From NCBI RefSeq assembly GCF_002259705.1, contig NZ_MWWT01000007.1, forward strand, positions 58,824 to 122,823: DNA of 64,000 bases. The letters run 5' to 3'. A program made the position numbers and the translations under genes. The notes under the pieces were generated by a model. That model was given only the letters and a program-made list of their open reading frames with translations, was not told the origin of the DNA and did no database searches. The stretch is from Alloscardovia macacae. Its GTDB lineage: Bacteria > Actinomycetota > Actinomycetes > Actinomycetales > Bifidobacteriaceae. Shown here piece after piece: positions 26,450 through 36,047 of the stretch. Position 1 is the stretch's first letter, and the number at the start of each line of letters is the position of its first letter.

Positions 26450-28879
26450 CTAGTTCAGTACTGCTACCCCATTACTAGACTTCACTAGTTCGTCAGAGAC
26501 TGTGAGTCGTGCTGTGAACTCTCGTCCATCAGAGCTTTCTACCGTAATGCGTCCTTCCGCATCCTTTCGAGCTACGAATTCCACACCAGTACCATCTATC
26601 TCGCTCACATGTGCATGCGCTTCTTCACCATCTTCGAGGAACACAGATACGAGAGCATTCTCGCCGTATGCATATTCAGGCTTCTGAGCTCCCTCATGCG
26701 ATACGATAATGGAGTTATCACGTACCCACAGCGGAACAGAATCGAAATCATGCTTTTCGCGGCGCCACACACCGCTCGCGCTCGTTACCTTTTCACCAGT
26801 AAACCAGTTTACCCACGTTCCAGCAGGCAGGTAATATTCGACATCACCACTATAGGTGAATACCGGTGCCACAAGGAATGACTGTCCGAACATATACTGC
26901 CGGTCCAGCGTGCGTGCCGTAGGATCATCCGGGAATTCAAGGAACATAGAACGCATGACTGGAGTACCCTCTGCATGTGGCTTGAGCCCCATTTCATACA
27001 CATATGGCATCAGTGAAAGCTTCAGGAGCGTGAACTTTCTGAGGACATCCACAGCAGTCTGTCCAGGAGCATTCACTACACCGTTCTTCTCATCCTCTTC
27101 ATCAAACAGCCATGGAACACGGTAGACTGTAGAGCCATGCAAACGCGAGTGTGATCCGAGCATGCCGAATGCTACCCAGCGCTTATACACTGCAGGATCT
27201 GGAAAAGCACCTTCAAACCCACCGATGTCATGACTCCAGAAGCCGAAGCCTGAACTCGTCAGAGACAGACCTGCACGCAAAGTCTGCGCCATGCCATTAA
27301 AGGTAGACTCGCAGTCTCCACCCCAGTGCACTGGTTGCTGCTGACCACCCACAGTTGCCGAACGTGCATACAGGCAAGCATTCCCTTTACCATAGGTCTC
27401 CTCGAGAGCTTCAAAGACAGTCTGGTTATACAGCTGCGTGTACCAGTTATGCATGGACAGTGTAGGAGAACCATCGCACCAGACCACATCCCGCGGAATA
27501 CGTTCACCAAAGTCCGTCTTAATGGCATCTATACCATGCGCGAGAAGGCCTTTCACCTTATCTTTAAACCACTCGCGCGCCAAAGGATTCGTAAAGTCCA
27601 CCAGCCCCATGCCAGCCTGCCAGAGGTCAGTCTGCCATACTTCACCATTCGCTTTCTTCACGAGATAACCATTCTTACGAGCTTCCTCAAAAGCAGAGCC
27701 TGCTTGGCCGAGATAAGGGTTAATCCATGCACAGATATGTAACCCCTTCTCCTCATGGAATGTCTTCAGAGTCTTTTCTACATCATCGATAGTTCCGAAG
27801 AACCGCTTATCGAATTCAAAGTCTGTCCAGTGGAACTCACGCATCCAGTAGCAGTCATAATGGAAAGCACTCAGTGGAATATCTCGCTCAGACATTCCAT
27901 CTACGAAGGATGTAATAGTCTTCTCGTCATACTTCGTGGTGAAAGATGTGGTGAGCCACAGTCCATATGTCCATGCGGGTACATTTGCTGGACGCCCTAC
28001 TAGAGCAGTATAACGGCGCAGAATCTCTTTAGGTTCAGGACCATAAATCACACAGAAGTCGAGCTCTTCACCCGGCACAGAGAACTGGACGGCTTCTGTA
28101 TTCTCGCTGCCCACTTCGTAGGATACATGACCTCGGTTATTCACGAGCACACCGTATCCTTGAGACGTCATATAGAATGGGATGTCTTTATATCCCTGCT
28201 CAGAGGCGGTACCACCATCTTCATTCCAGATGTCTATGCTCTGCCCGTTCTTTACATACGTTCCAAAGCGTTCACCGAACCCATAAACCTGCTCTCCTAC
28301 TCCGAGATGAAGCTGTATAGCAGTAAAAACGTCGGACTCATCATATGCCTGACCGTTCAGAGAGACGCCAAATTCTCCGACAGGCTGTGCGGATACAGCA
28401 GCAGCTGGGCTGAGCTTAAAACGCGCGAGAGATTTCCCGAAGGACTGGGTAAGCTCCTTCCCTTCTGCCTCGAAGGTGAGATTCCATGGGGATCCCTTCA
28501 CTACCTTCGCAGTGAGCTTTCCCGAAGTAAGGGCTACAGTAGCACCCTTTTCACCTACCTCGCCATCTCCTTCTCCTTCAGCTGTCACAGTCACATAATC
28601 TCTTTGTCCTGGCTCATCGTAGTGAAGCGGGAATCCAGGCTGAGGAGTAGCACCCTTCCAGTGCTGCGCGCGCACACGTATCACTCCCTCAGCAGGTGTA
28701 GATACTGTAAGATTAAACGTAGGCAGGTTCAAGGTATCAGCTCGGTTTGTGACATTTCTGCACGTAGCAAGTATGTCCAACTCTTCCTTTTCATCATTCG
28801 CTCGAAGCTCATATGCCTCACGCGCGTACAGTGCCTCTACACCATCACGGAGGAGCCAGTATCCATTTGTAAACTTCAT
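26450..28879 (-). CDS. GH31 alpha-xylosidase-like glycosidase
   Basis: An 809-residue retaining GH31 enzyme, predicted cytoplasmic. The nucleophile region reads KTDFGERIP at 454-462 (D456), matching the form typical of YicI-type alpha-xylosidases. The acid/base aspartate D522 lies in HWGGDC. The N-terminal beta domain contains FGERFG and the GYGVLVNN motif of the family. It starts after the sugar permease gene in the same direction, across a gap with an intercistronic hairpin, and so belongs to the LacI-controlled ABC operon. Release of alpha-linked xylose or glucose from imported oligosaccharides such as isoprimeverose is the best guess; specificity needs biochemical proof. Confidence 0.9.
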   Translation of the reverse strand: MKFTNGYWLLRDGVEALYAREAYELRANDEKEELDILATCRNVTNRADTLNLPTFNLTVSTPAEGVIRVRAQHWKGATPQPGFPLHYDEPGQRDYVTVTAEGEGDGEVGEKGATVALTSGKLTAKVVKGSPWNLTFEAEGKELTQSFGKSLARFKLSPAAAVSAQPVGEFGVSLNGQAYDESDVFTAIQLHLGVGEQVYGFGERFGTYVKNGQSIDIWNEDGGTASEQGYKDIPFYMTSQGYGVLVNNRGHVSYEVGSENTEAVQFSVPGEELDFCVIYGPEPKEILRRYTALVGRPANVPAWTYGLWLTTSFTTKYDEKTITSFVDGMSERDIPLSAFHYDCYWMREFHWTDFEFDKRFFGTIDDVEKTLKTFHEEKGLHICAWINPYLGQAGSAFEEARKNGYLVKKANGEVWQTDLWQAGMGLVDFTNPLAREWFKDKVKGLLAHGIDAIKTDFGERIPRDVVWCDGSPTLSMHNWYTQLYNQTVFEALEETYGKGNACLYARSATVGGQQQPVHWGGDCESTFNGMAQTLRAGLSLTSSGFGFWSHDIGGFEGAFPDPAVYKRWVAFGMLGSHSRLHGSTVYRVPWLFDEEDEKNGVVNAPGQTAVDVLRKFTLLKLSLMPYVYEMGLKPHAEGTPVMRSMFLEFPDDPTARTLDRQYMFGQSFLVAPVFTYSGDVEYYLPAGTWVNWFTGEKVTSASGVWRREKHDFDSVPLWVRDNSIIVSHEGAQKPEYAYGENALVSVFLEDGEEAHAHVSEIDGTGVEFVARKDAEGRITVESSDGREFTARLTVSDELVKSSNGVAVLN

Positions 28880-28946
28880 CGTATGTCCTTTTCTCCATGG
28901 AGCGTCATCAACTATGATGATACTCCGCTTGTATATCCTTTATATG

Positions 28947-28989
28947 AGCATGGCTTCGCCTTGGCTTACGTATCGAGCGAAGCCATGCT
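28947..28989 (-). terminator. Intercistronic hairpin between permease and GH31
   Basis: Perfect 13-base arms AGCATGGCTTCGC/GCGAAGCCATGCT (28947-28959 and 28977-28989) have a 17-base loop and no T-run. They lie just after the permease stop, so the hairpin probably reduces read-through or protects the upstream message. Confidence 0.55.
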
Positions 28990-29006
28990 GAGAATATCGA
29001 TTTCTT

Positions 29007-29882
29007 TTACTTCACTGCACCCGTGGTAATACCACGTGCGAGAGTACGCTGGAAGATCAGATAGAAGACCAGTGTAGGTACGATACTAATCAGCGATGCT
29101 GCTGCGATAGTCGTCACATCCATGAGCCTGTCACCAGACAGCGATGCCACCGCTATAGGAATGGTCTGCGTCGAGTTATCTATGAGGAATGCCATAGGAA
29201 TCATGTACTCATTCCATGTCCAGATGAAGAAGAACACGAGCATAACCGAAAGCGTAGGACGAGAGATAGGGAAGACTATCTTCGTAAAGATGGTCCAGCG
29301 TGATGCCCCATCTATGGTAGCAGCTTCCAGAATGGCCTTAGGGAAGGTTCCATACACGCTTGACAGCAAGTACGTACCAAATGCACTTTGGATGACAGTA
29401 AAAATAATCACGATAGCCCATGGAGAGTTATACAGACCTATCTGCTTGAACATAATGTACAGAGGATACAGCATGGCTTCCTGCGGAAGCATATTCGCGA
29501 GCATGATGAGAAGCACTATCCAGCGACGTCCCTTTACTCGGCCTATGCCCAGTGCAAATGCATTAAACATCGAAAGGATTACAGCAAGAACTGCCACAAG
29601 CCCCGACGTCCATACGCTGTTCCAGAGCTTTTCTGGATAGTTCACACGATCCCAGAACTTCATCAAACCATCAAACTGGAGATGCGTAGGAAGGCTCAAA
29701 GGACCAGAACTGTTATACTGTGCAGTCGTCTTAAACGCATTCAGCAGAAGCACTATGAATGGGAAAAGCATCACCAATCCACCGATAATGAGAAGTATAA
29801 GTGCTGCCCAGTCCCCTGCCGTACGATTCTTATGCCCTCGCGCTATACGAGCATTCTGTGCCGACTTAGTTAATGCTGCCAT
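29007..29882 (-). CDS. Carbohydrate ABC transporter permease, MalG type
   Basis: A 291-residue inner membrane protein with about six helices and the EAA loop (EAATIDGASRWTIFTKIVFPISRP) that docks on a shared ATPase. No ATPase gene is in the cluster, which is usual for bifidobacterial and other Gram-positive sugar importers that use a common MsiK-type ATPase. It starts 2 bases after the MalF-type gene. Imported sugar is unknown, but the GH31 and GH1 genes downstream suggest oligosaccharides with alpha-xylosyl/glucosyl and beta-glucosyl links. Confidence 0.92.
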   Translation of the reverse strand: MAALTKSAQNARIARGHKNRTAGDWAALILLIIGGLVMLFPFIVLLLNAFKTTAQYNSSGPLSLPTHLQFDGLMKFWDRVNYPEKLWNSVWTSGLVAVLAVILSMFNAFALGIGRVKGRRWIVLLIMLANMLPQEAMLYPLYIMFKQIGLYNSPWAIVIIFTVIQSAFGTYLLSSVYGTFPKAILEAATIDGASRWTIFTKIVFPISRPTLSVMLVFFFIWTWNEYMIPMAFLIDNSTQTIPIAVASLSGDRLMDVTTIAAASLISIVPTLVFYLIFQRTLARGITTGAVK

Positions 29883-29884
29883 GA

Positions 29885-30835
29885 TTACTCCTCATCCTCC
29901 TTAGCAGTCTTTTCCTGAACCGTGGTAAAGACTATCGATACGATGACGACCACGATGGTCAGTGCTGTAGAAATAGCAGCACCGTACCCTACCTGCTGAG
30001 ACTGGAAGAACTGGGTATACGAATAGTACGACGGAACGATAGTAGAAGTTCCAGGACCACCACGAGTCAGCATATAGACAGGACCGAAGACTTTCAGCGC
30101 AGCGATGGTGCACGTCAATGCTACGACGAAGATTTCCGGACGAATAGATGGAAGTGTGATAGCAAGGAAGCGCTGCCACCAGTTCGCTCCATCGAGGCTT
30201 GCTGCTTCATACAGTTCTGGATCCACACGCTGCAGACCAGACATGAAGATAACAAGCGGATAACCTATCTGAATCCATATCATTATGAGCATGAGGAAGA
30301 TAAGTGCAGTGTCCGGCTTTCCGAGCCAGTCGTGCTGGAGGTTACCAAGACCCACAGCTTTAAGAACTGCATTCAACGCACCATTTTCCGGACGGAATAT
30401 CCATCCCATAACGAGGGCTGCCACAGAGATAGGAAGAAGCTGTGGGAAGTAGTATATAGCACGCATGGTCGAAGCTGCTTTAGCACCAAACCTCTTCTGC
30501 ACTACGTCAAACATCAGTGATGATAAGACAAGGCCGATAAGGATAGGTACTATCACCATGGCGATGATCATCCAGATAGAGTTTCTAAACGACACCCAGA
30601 ATGTCACATCAGACATCAGTTTCGCCCAGTTCTTGAGCCCTGACCACACAGGTGGCTTAATACCACGATAGTCCGTAAAACTGAGGTAAATATTCCAGCA
30701 TGCTGGAATGATAATAATCCACATCAGCATAAAGAATCCTGGTATAAGATACGGCCAGAATCTGCGTGATGGATTTCCTGGAATTCGTGAAGATTCTTCT
30801 ACTCGAGAAGAATTCTTACTCTTCGGCTTGCTCAT
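29885..30835 (-). CDS. Carbohydrate ABC transporter permease, MalF type
   Basis: Partner permease of the preceding entry, about 316 residues from the chosen ATG at 30835, which has GGAAGTGA upstream; the longer frame to 30892 runs into the intercistronic hairpin. It has about six membrane helices and the EAA loop YEAASLDGANWWQRFLAITLP. The N terminus is a charged, Ser-rich tail (KPKSKNSSRVEESSR). It follows the binding-protein gene across a strong hairpin, so its message is probably less abundant than the receptor's. Confidence 0.92.
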   Translation of the reverse strand: MSKPKSKNSSRVEESSRIPGNPSRRFWPYLIPGFFMLMWIIIIPACWNIYLSFTDYRGIKPPVWSGLKNWAKLMSDVTFWVSFRNSIWMIIAMVIVPILIGLVLSSLMFDVVQKRFGAKAASTMRAIYYFPQLLPISVAALVMGWIFRPENGALNAVLKAVGLGNLQHDWLGKPDTALIFLMLIMIWIQIGYPLVIFMSGLQRVDPELYEAASLDGANWWQRFLAITLPSIRPEIFVVALTCTIAALKVFGPVYMLTRGGPGTSTIVPSYYSYTQFFQSQQVGYGAAISTALTIVVVIVSIVFTTVQEKTAKEDEE

Positions 30836-30880
30836 AATATCACTTCCACTTCGAATTAGCTTCACTTGAACAGAGGTTCC

Positions 30881-30916
30881 TGGTGGCCTCATAGTTGTGT
30901 AATGATGAGGCCACCA
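30881..30916 (-). terminator. Intercistronic hairpin between sugar-binding protein and permease
   Basis: Perfect 11-base arms TGGTGGCCTCA/TGAGGCCACCA have a 14-base loop and lie between the lipoprotein stop and the permease start. There is no T-run. Hairpins in this position commonly give excess receptor over permease through mRNA stability. Confidence 0.7.
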
Positions 30917-30935
30917 TTAGCCTCAGCCATAGAAA

Positions 30936-32240
30936 CTACTGCTTTACTCCAGCAGTTTCGACACCTTTATCATAATTCGCCTTCATCTGGTCGAGAGTAC
31001 CCTTCACATCCTGGGTACCATTCACCAACTCCTGCAGGGAAGCGTTAAGCTCATCGTAGAATGTCGAGGTAGGCCAGTCTGGATAGAAGCCTAGACCATT
31101 ATCCTTCAGCACAGCGTTAAAGGATTCGATGAGTTCCTTCGACTTCTCATCAGTAATAGCAGTTGGATCAGCAGCGATAGGAAGACCACCAGAGTTACCC
31201 ATAAGATTCTGCACTTCAGGGCTCAAAGTCATGTCGATAAACTTCGCAGCGAGATCCTTCCTCTTCGAACGGTCTGGAACGACCCAGATATTACCCGAGG
31301 AGCCTACTACCTTCTTGCTCTCTGGGAAGGTAGAGAACGTCCAGTTCACATTCGGCATATCACTCTGGAATCGCCCGAACCACCATGTACCCGAGAAGAA
31401 CATAGGGTACGTACCATTCATGAAGGCCTGTCCAGCATCCTCGGCCTTCACACCTGTAGAGTCCTTCGAGATGTAACCCTTCTTCACCCAGTCCTGAATG
31501 GTCTGGGTAGCGTAAGTCAGTTCCTTGCCCTGCCAGTCTACGTCACCCTTATACATCTCATATGCGTCGATGAACTTCTCATCAGACTTGCTAAGAGCCA
31601 GCTGCCACCACAGGTGCTGAAGTGGGTATTCCGCTACACCTTCCGATAGAGGAGTGATACCCTTATCGACAAACTGCTGCATAGCAGATTCAAGTTCTGC
31701 ATAGGTCGTAGGAATAGCGATTCCGTTCTTATCGAACATGTCCTTGTTATAGTACATGACGACGTCTTCACCGTAGTTCGTGATACCGTACCAGTTTCCA
31801 GAGCCCATGATGCCCTTATCGTTATACTGACCAGTAGCAGCGAGGCTTCCGCTAATCTTCTTATCCCAGTTATACTGCTTCACATATTCATCAAGATTTG
31901 TCAGGAGACCTTGGCTAGCAAGCAAACCAGCAGTAGCATTACCCTTGTTATACTCCATGACGTCTGGAGCCTGATCAGAGTTTAAAATCTGCGAAGCATT
32001 CTGGCGAATCTGTTCGAATGACTTCTTCTCAAACTGAACCTTTACACCATACTTCTTTTCGAAGAGTTCTATAGCCTTATCCCATGCCTTGCCCTGTGCA
32101 CCACTTGCTTCTTCATAGTGCCAGATTTTCAAAGTCTTCGGGTCCTTCTCCTGTTCAGAAGAAGATGCTCCGCATGCCCCCATAGCGAAAAGTGTCGCTA
32201 CTGCTACTCCTGCAGCTAGAACCTTGTGTAAGCCCTTCAT
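30936..32240 (-). CDS. Sugar-binding lipoprotein of an ABC importer
   Basis: An extracellular solute-binding protein family 1 receptor. The start at 32240 has AAGGAG at 6 bases; it gives 434 residues. The lipoprotein signal ends in FAMGAC with lipidated C23. The mature protein has the family motifs LKIWHYEEASGA, DAYEMYKGDVDW and AFMNGTYPMFFSGTWWFG. It leads the operon receptor-MalF-MalG-GH31-GH1, directly downstream of a LacI gene. Confidence 0.93.
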   Translation of the reverse strand: MKGLHKVLAAGVAVATLFAMGACGASSSEQEKDPKTLKIWHYEEASGAQGKAWDKAIELFEKKYGVKVQFEKKSFEQIRQNASQILNSDQAPDVMEYNKGNATAGLLASQGLLTNLDEYVKQYNWDKKISGSLAATGQYNDKGIMGSGNWYGITNYGEDVVMYYNKDMFDKNGIAIPTTYAELESAMQQFVDKGITPLSEGVAEYPLQHLWWQLALSKSDEKFIDAYEMYKGDVDWQGKELTYATQTIQDWVKKGYISKDSTGVKAEDAGQAFMNGTYPMFFSGTWWFGRFQSDMPNVNWTFSTFPESKKVVGSSGNIWVVPDRSKRKDLAAKFIDMTLSPEVQNLMGNSGGLPIAADPTAITDEKSKELIESFNAVLKDNGLGFYPDWPTSTFYDELNASLQELVNGTQDVKGTLDQMKANYDKGVETAGVKQ

Positions 32241-32354
32241 TCCTGTCTCCTTCAACTTCTTTGCTGAATTATCACGAAATTCATCCAGAATCTGCTACGA
32301 AACTGAACATATCTCGTGTTATTAACAGTACCGAGAGCTCCCCATGGAAAGCAA

Positions 32355-32370
32355 AGTATTTCGAAAGATT
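32355..32370. promoter_or_regulatory. Possible LacI-family operator upstream of the sugar-binding protein
   Basis: The 158-base gap between the LacI gene and the receptor start holds the palindrome TTTCGAAA (32359-32366) with a central CG, flanked by similar half-site sequence. This is the kind of site LacI proteins bind, but the match is short. Confidence 0.3.
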
Positions 32371-32398
32371 TCGACTCTTTCAAGGCATATTCATTATC

Positions 32399-33451
32399 TC
32401 ATCTATGCACCACTTTCCCCACAGTTCCACGCGAGATATACGCACTTGGTAAAAGCTCTACGGTTCCCTTGTCGGTTCTTTTCCCCTCAAGCACATCGAC
32501 GATCACATCTACTGCCCGTTTGCATGTCTTCGATGGGTCCATAGGTATCTCATCCATAGGATGCGCAAGATGAGATACCCCGTAAGTGCACGCAGCAAGC
32601 ACAGAGATATCTTCAGGGACATTCATCTTTCTATCATGGAGAATCTCCATGAGTATCGTAGCTCCGGCCGAACTACCCATCCAAATAAGCGCCGTAGGTG
32701 AATTCTTCCGCGAGAATGCATCATCGAGTGTCCGCTCCATCGACTCACGGTTATATTCCGAAAGGGTAGCAAACTGAGTAGTAATCCCCTTACACCGCGC
32801 ATAATCTATGGCACTATCTCTATACCGCATCAAGTAATTTGCCTCATCATGATACGCTGTATCTATACCACCTATTATGAGCACATTTTCATGTCCATAT
32901 TCCCGTAATTTATCTATGGACTCTCGTCCCATACCGGCAAAATCTAGATCCACTGCCCACAGGCCTGATGTATTAATCGGATATCCTACACTCACCACAG
33001 GTAGCGAAAGTTCCTTCGCCACGTCGGCACGAGAATCTTCGAGAAGAACATCGAGGAGAAGTATCCCATCTACCATGTGCCTGTCTACTACCCGAATGAG
33101 CTCCTCATCCCCTTTTTCATGCATAAGTAAAAGTATGTCATATCCTCGTCTGCGAGCGCGCTGTGCGAGCGCGAAGAAGAACGATGCATAGTTCGTATAG
33201 TCTGTGTATCGATGCACGGGAGAGCTGAGCGCTATAACTTTGGTAGGTGCATGTTTGCGTCCGGGTAGAAGTCCCAATTCTTGCGCTAGCACCTTATCTC
33301 GCGGCACATAGTGAAGCCGCCGAGCTACTTCGAGGACTTTTTCACACGTCTCTTCACTAATACTGCGTTTCCCATTCATAACGTAAGAGACGGTACTAAT
33401 GGACACTCCGCTTTCGCGTGCCACATCTGTGATGGTAGCTTTCTTTCGTAC
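32399..33451 (-). CDS. LacI-family transcriptional repressor
   Basis: A 350-residue regulator. An N-terminal helix-turn-helix (ATITDVARESGVSISTVSYV, then the hinge helix region ending near VLAQELG) is followed by a sugar-binding domain of the periplasmic-binding-protein type. The start is set at 33451, where AAGGAG sits 6 bases upstream and the protein begins MVRKKATI. It lies between a GH13 gene and the ABC receptor gene, all in one direction, and probably controls the receptor operon. Confidence 0.93.
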   Translation of the reverse strand, partial: VRKKATITDVARESGVSISTVSYVMNGKRSISEETCEKVLEVARRLHYVPRDKVLAQELGLLPGRKHAPTKVIALSSPVHRYTDYTNYASFFFALAQRARRRGYDILLLMHEKGDEELIRVVDRHMVDGILLLDVLLEDSRADVAKELSLPVVSVGYPINTSGLWAVDLDFAGMGRESIDKLREYGHENVLIIGGIDTAYHDEANYLMRYRDSAIDYARCKGITTQFATLSEYNRESMERTLDDAFSRKNSPTALIWMGSSAGATILMEILHDRKMNVPEDISVLAACTYGVSHLAHPMDEIPMDPSKTCKRAVDVIVDVLEGKRTDKGTVELLPSAYISRGTVGKVVHR

Positions 33452-33490
33452 CATATGCATCTCCTTCGTTACGACGTTCCCTCTTAAAAT

Positions 33491-33532
33491 ATATACGGAG
33501 AACAGGCGAAGCAAAACCCATTCTCCGTATAT
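33491..33532 (-). terminator. Terminator of the GH13 gene
   Basis: Perfect 12-base arms ATATACGGAGAA/TTCTCCGTATAT (33491-33502 and 33521-33532) are followed on the minus strand by ATTTTAAG. It lies 18 bases past the GH13 stop and ahead of the LacI gene. Confidence 0.7.
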
Positions 33533-33550
33533 TCCATTACCTGAGAGAAA

Positions 33551-35218
33551 CTACTGTACCTCCTTTACACACCAGACCGTCGTCATAGGCGGTATCTCAT
33601 TGTCTTTATATTCCGAATTCGAAGCTATAAGGACGGTATAGTCTTCTGGTATTCGGAAAGCGCATGTACCAGAGCAATTCGCTATGACACAAAGACCCGA
33701 AGATAAGCTCCACTCGAGAACATCCTGACTGAGGTATGTATCCTCCCACTGTATTCCTGAGGTTAAAGCGTCTTCCGTCATATACGTTTCGCGCAGCTTC
33801 AAAGCTGACCGATAGAGGCTCAGAACAGAGCCATCCCCTGGACGCCCCTGTTTATCTACCGCATACTGTTCGAACCATTCGGGCTGCAGAAGCCATGACT
33901 TGCCACTCTCATTAAAACCGAATGCAGCTTTATCGGCTGACCACGGAAGTGGCACACGGCATCCATCTCTTCCCTTAAAGGTATGTGAGCTTCGCTCCCA
34001 TATAGGGTCCTGAATGTCTTCTTCAGTCAAGTCAAAGTCTTCCGGAAGCCCCAGCTCCTCACCTTGATAAATAAAAGCCGTACCAGGAAGACCTAGCTCT
34101 ATAAGAGCTGCCGCTCGTGCTCTACGTACAGCTACATCAGGATTAATCTGAGGTCGAGTATTATTCGACGTCACCCAGTGTTCCACTGCAGTATTATCTC
34201 CAGTATCAAGACCAAGCCGACTCGCCACTCGTGGAACATCATGGTTCCCCAGTACCCATGTAGGGCTAGCACCGACAGACACCGCCCCCTCATAAGTGCG
34301 TTCTATCACAGACCTATACTCATCAGCACGGAAAGCAGACTTCAGAAGCGAGAAGTCAAAAACTGACCCCAGCTCATCTTCCTGCGCATACTGGAATACT
34401 CGATGCGTCATAGGAGTCCACGTCTCCCCGATGGCAAAACGTGGAGGATTATAGGAATCGAGTACTTTCCTCCATTCGCGGTATATTTCATGAACTGCAT
34501 CTCTATCCCAAAGCGGATCGTTTCCCTCCGCATCTTCAGGTACTGGACTTAAAGGCTCACGACGGTCGCGCAATGGCTCCCTCAAATCTTTAGTCAAAGC
34601 GTGGGAGACATCTATACGAAATCCGTCTACCCCTCTATCAGCCCAGAATCGCAGAATATCAAGGAATTCCGCTCTCACTTCTGGATTATCCCAGTTCAAA
34701 TCTGGCTGCTCAGCCGCAAAAAGATGAAGATAATACCACCCATCTCCACACGGTTCCCAGGCACTTCCTCCGAAGTTGCTCATCCAGTTCGAAGGGGGCT
34801 CTGAAAAATCGTTCCCCTTTCCTTTTCTGAAGACATATCTGTCCCGTTCTGGGGAGCCCGGCTCAGCAGCGAGAGCTTCCTGGAACCATTCATGCTGATC
34901 ACTCGTATGATTCGGAACGATATCCACGATGATACGAATACCTCGTTCATGAGCCTGGACTACCAGTTCATCAAAATCATCGAGAGTTCCAAGTCGCGGA
35001 TCTACATCACGATAATCCACCACATCATATCCTCCATCCTTCAAAGGCGATGGATAAAAAGGAGAGAGCCAAATAGCATCCACTCCCAAGGATTCGAGGT
35101 AATCCATACGACTCGTCACACCTGCTATATCTCCTATACCATCATTATTTGCATCTGCAAAAGAGCGTGGATAAATCTGGTATATAACAGCGTTTCTCCA
35201 CCATTTTTCTGTATTCAT
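33551..35218 (-). CDS. GH13 alpha-glucosidase
   Basis: A 555-residue cytoplasmic alpha-amylase-superfamily glucosidase. It shows AVIYQIYPRSFADANNDG, the VDIVPNHTS region, the QPDLNW motif of glucosidases, nucleophile D203 in GFRIDVSHAL, the acid/base segment AIGETW and GNHDVPR. The GFRIDV form resembles actinobacterial GH13_30 enzymes acting on alpha-1,4 or mixed glucosides, but specificity is an inference. It starts 3 bases after the MalG-type gene of the second importer, so it processes what that importer brings in. Confidence 0.93.
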   Translation of the reverse strand: MNTEKWWRNAVIYQIYPRSFADANNDGIGDIAGVTSRMDYLESLGVDAIWLSPFYPSPLKDGGYDVVDYRDVDPRLGTLDDFDELVVQAHERGIRIIVDIVPNHTSDQHEWFQEALAAEPGSPERDRYVFRKGKGNDFSEPPSNWMSNFGGSAWEPCGDGWYYLHLFAAEQPDLNWDNPEVRAEFLDILRFWADRGVDGFRIDVSHALTKDLREPLRDRREPLSPVPEDAEGNDPLWDRDAVHEIYREWRKVLDSYNPPRFAIGETWTPMTHRVFQYAQEDELGSVFDFSLLKSAFRADEYRSVIERTYEGAVSVGASPTWVLGNHDVPRVASRLGLDTGDNTAVEHWVTSNNTRPQINPDVAVRRARAAALIELGLPGTAFIYQGEELGLPEDFDLTEEDIQDPIWERSSHTFKGRDGCRVPLPWSADKAAFGFNESGKSWLLQPEWFEQYAVDKQGRPGDGSVLSLYRSALKLRETYMTEDALTSGIQWEDTYLSQDVLEWSLSSGLCVIANCSGTCAFRIPEDYTVLIASNSEYKDNEIPPMTTVWCVKEVQ

Positions 35219-35221
35219 AAA

Positions 35222-36046
35222 TTATCCTTTTACCGACCCGGCAAGCATCGCACGAATGAAGTATCGCTGGAGGAAGATGAAGAGAACTAACGTAGGAGCC
35301 ATAATAAGTAACGCTCCAGCATTCAGCAGAACTACGTCTGTTTGGTACTGTCCTACGAAAGCCTGCAGCGCACCTGCCATAGTACGCTTATCGGGATCAT
35401 TAATGAGCACTACCGCGAGAAGGAACTGATTCCATGTAGCAAGGAAGGTTAGAATACCCAGTGAGCTCAGAGCTGGAAGCGCTAACGGGAGCTCCACATG
35501 CATAAATGTGCGGAAGTGCCCAGCACCATCTATTTCAGCGGCCTCTATCAGGTCTCGAGGCATTTGTTCGAAGGATGACCGCATCCACATGACTGCGAAT
35601 GGCATGTTCAAACCTATCATCGGCAGAATCAGTGCTAGCCGAGTATTCAGTATGCCCATCGCACTGATTTCATAATAGAGGGGCGTCACCAAGGTCTCAA
35701 AAGGAATAGTCAGCCCCACGAGGAACAGAAGGTAGAATACGGAGGCGAATGGGATGCGCAATGACGCAAAAGCATATCCTGCTAGCGCAGAAAAGATAAT
35801 AACCGCTGGCACTACTCCTATGACGAGTATAACGCTGGACCGAAGAAGAGGAGTTATATTCGCCACATTCCATGCTGCTATAAAGTTCTCCCAGTGGAGC
35901 TGACCACTAAAATCTATTCCCTCAGGAGTACTTCCTTGCGGCTGAAGAGCAGCCGAAAGCATGCTCAGAAAAGGAAGGATAGTAAATGCTATGGTAAGAA
36001 ACAGCACACCATAACCTATATACCGTGTAGTACGAGACTGCTGCAT
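35222..36046 (-). CDS. Carbohydrate ABC transporter permease, MalG type (second importer)
   Basis: About 274 residues from the ATG at 36046, which follows AAGGAAG by 6 bases and overlaps nothing of importance; the longer frame reads back into the MalF gene. It has about six membrane helices and the EAA loop (EAAEIDGAGHFRTFMHVELPLA). It forms the operon receptor-MalF-MalG-GH13 with its neighbours. No ATPase gene is present, as for the first importer. Confidence 0.92.
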   Translation of the reverse strand: MQQSRTTRYIGYGVLFLTIAFTILPFLSMLSAALQPQGSTPEGIDFSGQLHWENFIAAWNVANITPLLRSSVILVIGVVPAVIIFSALAGYAFASLRIPFASVFYLLFLVGLTIPFETLVTPLYYEISAMGILNTRLALILPMIGLNMPFAVMWMRSSFEQMPRDLIEAAEIDGAGHFRTFMHVELPLALPALSSLGILTFLATWNQFLLAVVLINDPDKRTMAGALQAFVGQYQTDVVLLNAGALLIMAPTLVLFIFLQRYFIRAMLAGSVKG

Positions 36047-36047
36047 A